The notes below the pieces were generated by a model. That model was not told the origin of the DNA. It did not search any database and worked only from the letters and a program-made list of their open reading frames with translations. Shown piece after piece: positions 1 through 7,203 of a DNA stretch of 17,938 nucleotides. Numbering within the stretch: the stretch's first letter is position 1; each line of letters starts with the position of its first letter. The translations under genes were made by a program, and so were the position numbers. Source of the stretch: J061 sp003695725 [NCBI: Candidatus Schekmanbacteria bacterium]. Its GTDB lineage: Bacteria; Schekmanbacteria; GWA2-38-11. The stretch is taken from NCBI GenBank assembly GCA_003695725.1, contig RFHX01000167.1:1-17938 (forward strand), written 5' to 3'.

Positions 1-1045
1 AAACAACAGAGCTTCCCGTGGAATTTATCTTTGTAATAAAAACATCCTGACTGTCTGAAAGCGTTGAATCCAAAGCGTTTTTAACGGGAAAGTCTGATGA
101 GCCGGCATTCCCAACGACATAGGCATTGCCCGATGAATCAACGGCAACGGAAAATGCCGTATCCCCTCCGCTTCCGCCGATATATGTGGAGTAGAGAAGA
201 CTTGGGTCTATTACAAGGTCGTGCCCTTTGTCATAGGAAGCAATATTGAAACCGTATGAATAGACGCCGTCTGATTCTTCAACCTTGAATCCGCCTTCAA
301 TTTCAACCCTCTCACCGTCAATATCCTGATAGATATAGGGTTTGCTGAAAGCTACAGATGCAATTTCCGTTTTAACTTCAAGCTCGCCCCTGTCGTTTAC
401 CTTCAACCCCTTTGCGCCTTCGACTTTGAGTTTTATATCCGAAGGATTGCCTTCTGGTGATACTGTAAATACCTTTTCAACATTTTTCCCATAGGCATTT
501 AATGAAAGTGTTATTCCCTCATAAACCTCTCCTAAGCTTGCACTCTCATATGTTGAAATGTTGGTTTTCCAGTTGTCTTTCTTTCCCTTAAAATAATTTA
601 CCTTTGTGCCGGTCTTATATTTTCCTTCAACCTTTACATCTTTGCTTCCAACCAACCTCTCTTCAAAGACAACCGATTTCGTTCTTTTGTTTTTTGAAAT
701 CTTTCCATCTTTTTCCTTCTCAACGCCTACTTCACCTTCATCACCCTTTACAATACTGTAAATCATCGCGCCATCATCTTTTAGATAAAAATTTCCGGCA
801 AAGGTGTTGGCATAGAATTTTATCTCATCGCTCAACTGCCCGCAGTTTTCGATGAAGGGTATCCCAATATTCAATAATTTGGCGTCAACGGCACTGCCGG
901 AAGTTGATTCAACACCGTTTTTTGCCAGAAACTCCTCCGGCACCCCGGGCACGCCTGAAGGTTTATAAATGTAGAGTGCCGCAAAGAGCGCTATAATTAA
1001 TCCTGCTATTACTGCAATTGATGACAACTTTTTGAAGTTGAGCAT
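1..1045 (-). CDS. Secreted SBBP-repeat beta-propeller protein, 3' end beyond the window
   Basis: The reading frame is open from ATG at 1045 down to base 1, so 348 residues are visible and the C-terminus lies outside. A good Shine-Dalgarno AAGGAG (1051-1056) sits five bases before the ATG. Residues about 7-28 form one hydrophobic segment after a short Lys-containing N-terminus (signal peptide or signal anchor). A domain beginning about residue 54 with the motif GIPFIENCGQ, followed by KFYANTFAG, is the N-terminal domain that usually precedes SBBP repeats (DUF7948-like, from memory). Near residue 288 a DLVIDPSLLYSTYIGG motif opens the first beta-propeller SBBP repeat, continuing with AVDSSGNAYVVG and DVFITKIN. 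More repeats would be expected outside the window. Such proteins are exported and cell-surface or extracellular; their function is generally unknown. It diverges from the redox operon across a 204-bp gap and is probably unrelated to it. Confidence 0.85.
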   Translation of the reverse strand, partial: MLNFKKLSSIAVIAGLIIALFAALYIYKPSGVPGVPEEFLAKNGVESTSGSAVDAKLLNIGIPFIENCGQLSDEIKFYANTFAGNFYLKDDGAMIYSIVKGDEGEVGVEKEKDGKISKNKRTKSVVFEERLVGSKDVKVEGKYKTGTKVNYFKGKKDNWKTNISTYESASLGEVYEGITLSLNAYGKNVEKVFTVSPEGNPSDIKLKVEGAKGLKVNDRGELEVKTEIASVAFSKPYIYQDIDGERVEIEGGFKVEESDGVYSYGFNIASYDKGHDLVIDPSLLYSTYIGGSGGDTAFSVAVDSSGNAYVVGNAGSSDFPVKNALDSTLSDSQDVFITKINSTGSSVV

Positions 1046-1249
1046 AATTTCTCCTTAATTAGAATTTTTTTCCATAGGCTCATAAATTCAGCTATTTTAA
1101 GTGCTTATAAATAATTACTGCTTTTAACAAGAAAAACTTCCTTATTTTTCATTAAAAATCTTTCCATTCTCTTATTTTCTTCTTGAAAAAAAACTCATCT
1201 AATAATAAAAGTTCAAGAAATTTTCGAGGAACTACTCGGTTTAAAAAAT
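1046..1249. other. Divergent intergenic region between the SBBP gene and the redox operon
   Basis: This is 204 bp of very AT-rich DNA that must hold the promoters of both flanking genes. On the plus strand the only -35-like element I see is TTGAAA (1183-1188), with TAAAAG 17 bases later (1206-1211), a weak -10. No perfect promoter, long hairpin or small gene is visible. Confidence 0.5.
1051..1056 (-). promoter_or_regulatory. Ribosome binding site of the SBBP protein
   Basis: AAGGAG on the minus strand, five bases upstream of ATG 1045. It fixes the start of this protein and is one of the strongest SD sequences in the window; the plus-strand redox genes have much weaker ones. Confidence 0.75.
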
Positions 1250-1528
1250 ATGAAAAAGAAAATTGAAAAGATTCCTATTGCTTTATATTTTCAAAGCAAC
1301 ACCGATTGGCGCTTTGAGACTCCGAAGGTCAACAAAGATAAGTGTATAAAGTGCGGGGTTTGCTATCTTTATTGTCCTGACAGCGCAATCAAGGAAACAG
1401 ACGATGGATATTTTGAAGCCGATTTAACACTCTGCAAAGGGTGTGGAATGTGCGAAAAGCAGTGTGTAACAGGATGTATTTCAATGGAAAAAGAGAAAAT
1501 GGTTCCACGACATCCTCTTTATAAATAA
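1250..1528 (+). CDS. PorD-like 2x[4Fe-4S] ferredoxin (2-oxoacid:ferredoxin oxidoreductase delta-subunit family)
   Basis: A 92-residue protein with two CxxCxxCxxxC cluster motifs: C32, C35, C38, C42 and C62, C65, C68, C72. The stretch TDWR before the first motif, and the phrases CxYCPDSAI and CKGCGMC, are typical of the delta subunit (PorD) that passes electrons from a 2-oxoacid oxidoreductase to free ferredoxin. It is the first gene of a seven-gene plus-strand operon and is followed 16 bp later by a PorB-like gene, the usual PorD partner. No porA or porC is nearby. ATG 1250 is the only standard start before an in-frame stop at 1184; no SD lies at the proper distance. The protein is cytoplasmic and probably an electron-wire subunit of the operon's complex. 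Confidence 0.88.
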   Translation: MKKKIEKIPIALYFQSNTDWRFETPKVNKDKCIKCGVCYLYCPDSAIKETDDGYFEADLTLCKGCGMCEKQCVTGCISMEKEKMVPRHPLYK

Positions 1529-1544
1529 AAATTTTATAAGAAAA

Positions 1545-2417
1545 ATGGAAAAATATTCAGTATTTGTTCCAAAGATTTTACCAAAGGAAGAAAATTTTGT
1601 ATCCGGCAGACGCTCCTGCAAGGGATGCGGCAAAGCGCTTGCACTGAGAATTGCCGCAAAAGCAATTAAAGAAGCAACACCTTTTAGCCTCAACAAAAAT
1701 TCTTCTCTGAACAGACTTGTATCCTCTGGATTCAATTGGAATGAATCATCTTTTTCATCAATTGTTGAACTTCTCTTAGAATCAATTGACAAAAAAGACA
1801 AAATACAAAAACCGATAATCGCTATCGATTTTTCTGTTTTTTCTAAAAATCTCGTTTCTCTTCATTCTATAGTTGAAAAGGACAAAAACCTTCTTCTTTT
1901 GATCTATGATAATGAGCCCTATATGGATGAGATAGTCAATGCATATCGCCCTCTTCCTTTCGGAGTTGATTATCATCAAGAATTTCCCGGCATAAAAGAA
2001 TTGTTATTTACATTTGAAAACAAAAACTTTTTTCACACAATAGAGAAATTCACTCTATCATATGCCGCTTCAGCTTCTGCATCATATCCTTTCGATTTGA
2101 TCGATAAAATCAAAAATGCTTTGAATGTGAAGGGTACATCTCTTCTGCATATTCACTCTCCCTGTCCAACGGGCTGGATCTTTCCATCTTCAGAAACCAT
2201 AAAAGCCGGAATACTTGCTGTTGAATCCGGATTTCATCAGTTATGGGAATATAAAAACAAAAAGCTATATGTGGAGAAATTGTATCAAGACAAAGAGAGA
2301 CTCAACCAATATATAAACTTCCAGAAAAGATACAGATATATGCCCAAAGGTTTTATAGATATGCTTTTTGAGTGCATTGAAAAAGAATCGAATTTTGTTA
2401 TGTCAAAAATCAAATAG
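1545..2417 (+). CDS. Degenerate PorB-like protein (2-oxoacid:ferredoxin oxidoreductase beta-subunit paralogue)
   Basis: A 290-residue protein with the landmarks of the thiamine-diphosphate-binding beta subunit: SGRRSCKGCGKALALR (residues 20-35), YDNEPYM (121-127), a TPFG-like LPFG (137-140), the SYAASASASYPFDLI segment (172-186) and HSPCPTGW (204-211). The GDG of the ThDP/Mg motif is replaced by I94-D95-F96, although D95 and N123 keep the usual spacing. Of the four cysteines that hold the PorB [4Fe-4S] cluster, C25, C28 and C207 remain, while the position normally in a TGC motif appears to be F63. The region between the first Cys pair and the ThDP motif is shorter than normal. No alpha subunit is encoded nearby. 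I infer a non-catalytic or altered role, perhaps as a scaffold or electron-transfer subunit; normal 2-oxoacid oxidation looks unlikely. Confidence 0.78.
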   Translation: MEKYSVFVPKILPKEENFVSGRRSCKGCGKALALRIAAKAIKEATPFSLNKNSSLNRLVSSGFNWNESSFSSIVELLLESIDKKDKIQKPIIAIDFSVFSKNLVSLHSIVEKDKNLLLLIYDNEPYMDEIVNAYRPLPFGVDYHQEFPGIKELLFTFENKNFFHTIEKFTLSYAASASASYPFDLIDKIKNALNVKGTSLLHIHSPCPTGWIFPSSETIKAGILAVESGFHQLWEYKNKKLYVEKLYQDKERLNQYINFQKRYRYMPKGFIDMLFECIEKESNFVMSKIK

Positions 2418-2420
2418 TTT

Positions 2421-2885
2421 ATGAAAAACCATATGAAAAAATTTGTAAAAGACACTCTAAAAAAATACAGGAATCCAAAAAATTCCGTTATTCACATTCT
2501 CCATGATATCCAAAATGAATATAATTATCTGCCCGAAGAATGTCTTGAAGTTCTGTCGCAATCAACAAGAATCCCTCTTTCGAACATTTTTTCTATTGCT
2601 ACCTTTTACAAAGCATTCAGTGTTGAGCCAAAGGGAAAAAAATTAATCAATGTTTGCGTCGGAACTGCTTGCTATGTAAGAAATTCAGAAAACCTTCTAA
2701 AAAGATTTGCAAGCGAATTGAAATTAGATGGTGAAGGCACAACAGATGACCTCAAATTTACTTTGTCGCGAGTAAGATGCCTTGGATGCTGCTCTCTTGC
2801 ACCAGTGGTAAGCATAAACGGGAAAATTTACGGCAATCTTACCGCAGATAAAATAAAAGCACTTCTTGAAAAAGAAGGAAATTAA
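2421..2885 (+). CDS. NuoE/HydC-like [2Fe-2S] thioredoxin-fold subunit
   Basis: A 154-residue protein with an N-terminal helical part (NSVIHILHDIQNEYNYLPEE, then IFSIATFYKAF) and a C-terminal thioredoxin-like ferredoxin domain. The [2Fe-2S] ligands are C79 and C84 (CVGTAC) plus C120 and C124 (CLGCC). This is the 24-kDa (NuoE/HoxE/HydC) family that partners the NADH-oxidising flavoprotein. It starts three bases after the PorB-like gene and is followed three bases later by the NuoF-like gene, so co-translation and complex formation are expected. A second in-frame ATG lies at 2433; neither start has a strong SD. Confidence 0.93.
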   Translation: MKNHMKKFVKDTLKKYRNPKNSVIHILHDIQNEYNYLPEECLEVLSQSTRIPLSNIFSIATFYKAFSVEPKGKKLINVCVGTACYVRNSENLLKRFASELKLDGEGTTDDLKFTLSRVRCLGCCSLAPVVSINGKIYGNLTADKIKALLEKEGN

Positions 2886-2888
2886 TAT

Positions 2889-4799
2889 ATGACGCAAATG
2901 AAAATAAAGCTCAAAATAAGAGGCAAAAGAGACCTTGACCACTACAAAAAATCAGGTCTTCAATCATTATATCCAAAAAAAACCAAAATTACTGTTGGTC
3001 TTGCCTCCTGCGGCTTAGCGGCTGGCGCATCGGCTATTTACGATTTCTTAAATAAAAAAATAGGGGGAAATAGTAAATTTCTGCTCTCACATACTGGATG
3101 TATCGGGATGTGCCACAATGAACCATTTGTGGAAGTTCAAATACCCGGTAAAGGAAAATTCTTTTTCAACAATGTAAAAGAAGAATCGGCAGAAAAGATA
3201 ATTGAACATTTGCAGAAAGGAGAGATTCCCCCCAAAGCAGTTATGGTTACAACTGAAGATGAATCTATTGCTTCAAAGGAAAGGATAAAAATCACAAAAA
3301 AAGGAATAAGAAAAATAAAAGATAAGGTCCCTAAATTCCAGTCAAATCAACTCAAAATAGCAACTCGAAATTGCGGCATCATAAATCCTGAAAACATTGG
3401 AGAATATATAGCCCGAGGCGGCTATTACTCACTCTTATATGTTCTTCAGCAAAAAAATCCAGAAAAAATAATAGAAGAAATTGAAAAATCAGGGCTTAGA
3501 GGACGCGGAGGCGCCGGTTTCCCAACAGGAAGAAAATGGAAAATTGCAAGAGACCAGAAGAGCAGGATAAAGTACATTGTTCGCAATGCCGACGAAGGAG
3601 ACCCCGGTGCATATATGGACAGGGCAATCCTTGAAGGAGACCCTCATTCAGTAATAGAAGGGATGATAATAGCCGGCTATGCCATAGGAGCAAAGAAAGG
3701 ATATATATATGTTCGTTCTGAATATCCCCTTGCATGCCTGAGAATCGTAAAAGCTATCAGTGATGCAAAAAAAGCAGGACTCTTGGGGAAATCGATAATG
3801 GGAAAAAACTTTTCTTTCAATATCGAAATATATCAGGGCGCAGGTGCATTCGTATGCGGAGAAGAAACAGCTCTTATAAAATCAATTGAAGGTTCATGGG
3901 GAGAGCCGCAGGGACGTCCCCCATATCCTGCTGTAGAAGGACTCTTTGGGAAGCCCACTGTAATCAACAATGTAGAAACTCTCTCCAATATACCTGTAAT
4001 CCTTTCCAATGGTGCAAAATGGTTCTCTTCAATAGGAACAAAAGAATGTCCTGGGACAAAGGTATTTTCTCTTGTTGGTGATGTCAAAAATGTGGGACTT
4101 GTTGAAGTGCCAATGGGAACGAAATTAAGGGATATCATCTACAAGATTGGAGGAGGCGTAAAAAAAGGTGAAAGAGCAAAAGCGGTTCAAACAGGAGGTC
4201 CCTCCGGTGGATGTATCCCAGAGAAGCTCTTCAATCTTCCCGTTGATTATACTGCTTTATATGAAGCCGGCTCAATAATGGGCTCTGGTGGAATGGTTGT
4301 AATGGGCAGCGAAACCTGTATGGTAGATGTTGCAAAATATTTCCTTGCCTTTCTTGAAGACGAATCTTGCGGGAAATGTGTACCTTGCAGAGTTGGTATA
4401 AGAAAAATGCGGGAAATATTGGAAGATATAACAAATGGGAAAGGCAAAAGAGGTGATATAGAATTGCTCAAAGGTCTGGCAGAAAATATCAAAGAAAGTT
4501 CCTTTTGCAATTTTGGTGCAACAGCGCCAAATCCACTGCTTTCCACAATCAAGTATTTCAGAGACGAATATGAATCTCATATAAACAGAAAGAAATGCCC
4601 TGCAGGCATATGCGCTAATCTTATAACGCTTTCAATTGATACAAAAAAATGTATAAGCTGCAACAAATGTAAAAAAGCATGTCCTGTCGATGCAATTTCA
4701 GGTGCAATGGGGTGGAAATATGCAATCATAGAGGATAAATGCATAAAGTGCCGCGCCTGTAAAGATGTTTGTCCTGTCGATGCTGTTATAATAAGGTAA
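2889..4799 (+). CDS. NuoF/HydB-like NADH-binding flavoprotein with N-terminal [2Fe-2S] and C-terminal 2x[4Fe-4S] domains
   Basis: This 636-residue protein has the architecture of HydB/HndC, the NADH- and FMN-binding subunit of electron-bifurcating hydrogenases and formate dehydrogenases. Residues about 33-95 are a thioredoxin-like ferredoxin domain with C41, C71 and C75 but Val at the usual first Cys position. Residues about 200-365 carry FMN/NADH motifs: GLRGRGGAGFPTG, DEGDPGAYMDR and GAGAFVCGEETALI. C494, C497, C500 and C540 bind the N3-type [4Fe-4S] cluster. H564, C570 and C575 match the HxxxxxCxxxxC element reported as a zinc site in HydB. The tail (588-628) holds two more CxxCxxCxxxC motifs. 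It would take hydride from NADH, or deliver it to NAD, and split electrons into the Fe-S chain. Neighbouring genes supply the E- and U-type subunits. Classical complex I NuoF lacks both terminal ferredoxin domains. Confidence 0.93.
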   Translation: MTQMKIKLKIRGKRDLDHYKKSGLQSLYPKKTKITVGLASCGLAAGASAIYDFLNKKIGGNSKFLLSHTGCIGMCHNEPFVEVQIPGKGKFFFNNVKEESAEKIIEHLQKGEIPPKAVMVTTEDESIASKERIKITKKGIRKIKDKVPKFQSNQLKIATRNCGIINPENIGEYIARGGYYSLLYVLQQKNPEKIIEEIEKSGLRGRGGAGFPTGRKWKIARDQKSRIKYIVRNADEGDPGAYMDRAILEGDPHSVIEGMIIAGYAIGAKKGYIYVRSEYPLACLRIVKAISDAKKAGLLGKSIMGKNFSFNIEIYQGAGAFVCGEETALIKSIEGSWGEPQGRPPYPAVEGLFGKPTVINNVETLSNIPVILSNGAKWFSSIGTKECPGTKVFSLVGDVKNVGLVEVPMGTKLRDIIYKIGGGVKKGERAKAVQTGGPSGGCIPEKLFNLPVDYTALYEAGSIMGSGGMVVMGSETCMVDVAKYFLAFLEDESCGKCVPCRVGIRKMREILEDITNGKGKRGDIELLKGLAENIKESSFCNFGATAPNPLLSTIKYFRDEYESHINRKKCPAGICANLITLSIDTKKCISCNKCKKACPVDAISGAMGWKYAIIEDKCIKCRACKDVCPVDAVIIR

Positions 4800-4805
4800 T
4801 ATAGA

Positions 4806-5567
4806 ATGGAAACGATGAAAATAAATGGGAAAGAAGTAGAAATAAAAAAAGGTGAAACAATCCTGCAATGCGCCAGAAGGGAGGGTTTTAATATCCCTAC
4901 CCTTTGTTATCACGAAGCATTGAAGCCATATGGGGGATGCCGTCTCTGTGTAGTTGAAATAAAAAATGGCAATTCAGGTAAACTTGTATCTTCATGTATG
5001 TATAAAGCAGAAAAGGGGTTATCTGTTGAAACAGAAAGTAAAAAAGTAATTTCTGCAAGGAAACTTATTATCCAATTGCTTTTAATCGATGGAAAAGATG
5101 TGCCTGTTATAAAAGAAATTGCAAGGAAAATGGGTGTAAAAATAAATTCCCGTTTCAAAACAAAAAATGAACCTTGTATCTTATGCGGCCTTTGTATAAG
5201 GGCTTGTCGTGAAATAGTTGGAGTTTCTGCGATTGATTACGCAGGCAGAGGATATGGGAAAAAGGTTTCTACTCCTTACTTCAAAAAATCCTCATCCTGC
5301 ATAGGTTGTGGCACCTGCTTTTATATTTGTCCAACAGGCGCAGTAAAGATGCACGATATTGAAGAGGGTAAAGAAGCTGTTATTGATAAAGACTATGAAA
5401 TAAAGGGGCCTGCAAGAGTTATTGAAAATTGGAAGACTGCATTTGAAATGGTGAAATGTAAAAAATGCGGAAGAAATATAGGACCATCCGCAGTTATCGA
5501 TTTTATAAAAGCCAATGTAAAAACAAAAAAAGAGGTGTTAGAAATCTGTTTTATGTGCAGAGAATAA
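4806..5567 (+). CDS. HoxU/NuoG-N-like Fe-S subunit with a C-terminal four-Cys module
   Basis: A 253-residue protein. Residues 1-75 form a plant-type [2Fe-2S] ferredoxin domain with C34, C45, C48 and C64 (PTLCYHEALKPYGGCRLC). Two CxxCxxCxxxC motifs follow (C124, C127, C130, C134 and C165, C168, C171, C175). The His-Cys3 cluster found between these parts in NuoG and most HydA proteins is absent: the corresponding stretch (about 88-110) has no His or Cys. The C-terminus adds CxxC (218, 221) and CxxC (248, 251), which could bind zinc or iron. The protein links the NADH module to downstream acceptors, as in HoxEFU or Bfu-type complexes. It has no molybdopterin or H-cluster domain, so it is an electron-transfer subunit only. 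It starts six bases after the NuoF-like stop. Confidence 0.88.
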   Translation: METMKINGKEVEIKKGETILQCARREGFNIPTLCYHEALKPYGGCRLCVVEIKNGNSGKLVSSCMYKAEKGLSVETESKKVISARKLIIQLLLIDGKDVPVIKEIARKMGVKINSRFKTKNEPCILCGLCIRACREIVGVSAIDYAGRGYGKKVSTPYFKKSSSCIGCGTCFYICPTGAVKMHDIEEGKEAVIDKDYEIKGPARVIENWKTAFEMVKCKKCGRNIGPSAVIDFIKANVKTKKEVLEICFMCRE

Positions 5568-5614
5568 TCAAAGTGGAAATTTTTTAATATTTAACAGGAG
5601 TGTATGAAAGACGA

Positions 5615-5884
5615 ATGAAGGTTGATAGAAAAATTTGTGTAGGTTGCGGCGGCTGTGTAAATCAATGCCCACGACTTGCAATCCGTTTTATTGACAATAA
5701 ATCCTATATTGACCAATTGTCCTGCATCGAGTGCGGCACTTGCAGGGCGGTATGTGGAGTAGATGCCATATCGAGTGATTGCAGATTCCCTGAAGTAGTG
5801 CTTATGAATTTTGAGAGTAATCCATTCGAAGAAGAGAATTTTTTCGACATAGATATAGATTTTGAACCTGAGAAAGACAACTAA
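5615..5884 (+). CDS. 2x[4Fe-4S] ferredoxin with an acidic tail
   Basis: From ATG 5615 the protein has 89 residues, with C8, C11, C14, C18 and C37, C40, C43, C47 as two CxxCxxCxxxC cluster motifs. The last 25 or so residues are strongly acidic (EEENFFDIDIDFEPEKDN). A GTG at 5600 would add five residues, but it overlaps the SD sequence AGGAG (5596-5600), so ATG 5615 is preferred. The spacing of 14 bases to the SD is long. It lies two bases before a GGR-family flavoprotein gene; ferredoxins in this position commonly act as electron donor to that enzyme, so this one is the likely link between the NADH module and the flavoprotein. Confidence 0.85.
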   Translation: MKVDRKICVGCGGCVNQCPRLAIRFIDNKSYIDQLSCIECGTCRAVCGVDAISSDCRFPEVVLMNFESNPFEEENFFDIDIDFEPEKDN

Positions 5885-5886
5885 CA

Positions 5887-7203
5887 ATGAGTAGAAGCAA
5901 ATATGATTTAATAATAGCAGGCGCAGGCCCTGCGGGATTGATGGCGGCTAAAACTGCTGCAGAGGAAGGGCTTTCTGTTTTAGTAATAGATATGAAGCGA
6001 GATATACCCAAAATAGACCGCTCCTGCTGTACTATGCTCATAAATGAGCCGAATACTCACGGCGATACCTGTAAGATAGTAAACAACAATATTCGCTATG
6101 AAAAATTAGGTCTTGAAGTTGAGTACAAAGGTATGTGGGTAAAACATTCAAAATCGATAAGGATTACGCCCGGAGGTAAGAAACTTGTAATTGCCAATGA
6201 TGAAGGAGTTTCAATTTCATATAACAAGGAAGTTCTTCTTGAAGGCTTAATGGAAAAATGCTTGAAGAATGGCGTTGATTTTCTGCCCGAAACATTTGTA
6301 CTTCGCGCAGAAAATATAAATAAGAAAGAAGTAAAAGTTTTTGTCAGAGGGTGCCGTTCACGAAAAATCAATACCTTATTGGCAAAAACTGTGATAGCCG
6401 CAGATGGAGTGAATTCTCAAATTGTAATGGGGCTTGAAATGTTCAAAAAAAGAAAATTCTATGTAACATTTCATGTTGCCTCCTATTTTCTTCATAATAC
6501 AAAAATCCCCTTTGAGCCGTCATGGATTACATTTATCGGTAAAGGCCATACACCGGAAGGTGGAGGCCAGATTTATCTTTTGTTTAAACACTTGAAAGAC
6601 GCTAAACCGGGAGATGAACCGGTTGTTGATTTGATGTTTGCATCCACAATAGGAGGCTCAACAAAAAGGCGTCTCGATTACTTTATGAAGCATGGTCCTT
6701 TCAAACATTGGTTTGAAGGCGCAGAAGTAGTCCATACTGCGGCGGCAACATTAAATTTTTACTCCTGTCTTGTTCCACCTGTGGAAGGAAACATCGTTGC
6801 AGTTGGTGATTCGGCAGCATTCATTGAAACCTATTGCCAAGGGGCTATGATGTACGGCTATAAAGCGGCAAAGGTTGTGGCAAAACATCAGCAAACAGGA
6901 TGCGGCTATGATGAATATTCAAAATTCTGGTATGATACCTTTGAATATTGTTGGCCCGGAGAAATTGAAAAAGCTCTGAAAGGTTATGCTATTGGAATTC
7001 TCGATAATGACGAACTCGATTACCTATTTTCTTTAACAGACAATGAGGTTTATGAAGGTTATGTCAGCGAAAACACTGCGCCTGAGGTAATGAAAAAAGC
7101 ATTGATGTCAAAAATTGACAGGATTAAAAAGGAGCGGCCTGCCTTAGCTGAAAAACTTCTAAACTATTATGGTAAAGCAAAAGTAGAAGAAGTTATCAAA
7201 TAA
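5887..7203 (+). CDS. Geranylgeranyl-reductase-family FAD-dependent oxidoreductase
   Basis: A 438-residue flavoprotein of the GGR/FixC-like group. It has an N-terminal Rossmann FAD-binding motif GAGPAG (12-17) with the acidic end of the second strand at about D35, an AADGVNS motif (171-177) and a second FAD motif VGDSAAF (306-312) followed by YCQGAMMYGYKAAK. No membrane segment or signal peptide is evident. Family members reduce isoprenoid double bonds (archaeal lipids, menaquinone, chlorophyll side chains) or pass electrons to quinone (FixC, ETF-QO). Which applies here cannot be read from the sequence. It is the last gene of the redox operon, two bases after an acidic ferredoxin, and is the best candidate for the site where the operon's electrons are used. 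Confidence 0.82.
   Translation: MSRSKYDLIIAGAGPAGLMAAKTAAEEGLSVLVIDMKRDIPKIDRSCCTMLINEPNTHGDTCKIVNNNIRYEKLGLEVEYKGMWVKHSKSIRITPGGKKLVIANDEGVSISYNKEVLLEGLMEKCLKNGVDFLPETFVLRAENINKKEVKVFVRGCRSRKINTLLAKTVIAADGVNSQIVMGLEMFKKRKFYVTFHVASYFLHNTKIPFEPSWITFIGKGHTPEGGGQIYLLFKHLKDAKPGDEPVVDLMFASTIGGSTKRRLDYFMKHGPFKHWFEGAEVVHTAAATLNFYSCLVPPVEGNIVAVGDSAAFIETYCQGAMMYGYKAAKVVAKHQQTGCGYDEYSKFWYDTFEYCWPGEIEKALKGYAIGILDNDELDYLFSLTDNEVYEGYVSENTAPEVMKKALMSKIDRIKKERPALAEKLLNYYGKAKVEEVIK

Noticed and set aside
604-855. Plus-strand frame of 83 residues inside the SBBP gene
   Set aside because: It is antisense to the conserved N-terminal domain of the SBBP protein and its product is low-complexity Phe/His/Ser-rich.
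1250-2417. Functional pyruvate or 2-oxoglutarate:ferredoxin oxidoreductase
   Set aside because: The alpha and gamma subunits are absent and the PorB-like protein lacks the GDG motif.
3833-4138. Long open frames on the minus strand inside the NuoF-like gene (also 4247-4552, 12230-12712, 13023-13385)
   Set aside because: They lie opposite clearly conserved proteins, have no recognisable domains or SD sequences and are shadows of the coding frame.
2421-5567. Part of a respiratory complex I operon
   Set aside because: No membrane subunits, NuoB/C/D/I or full NuoG are present, and the NuoF-like protein has the HydB-type extra domains.
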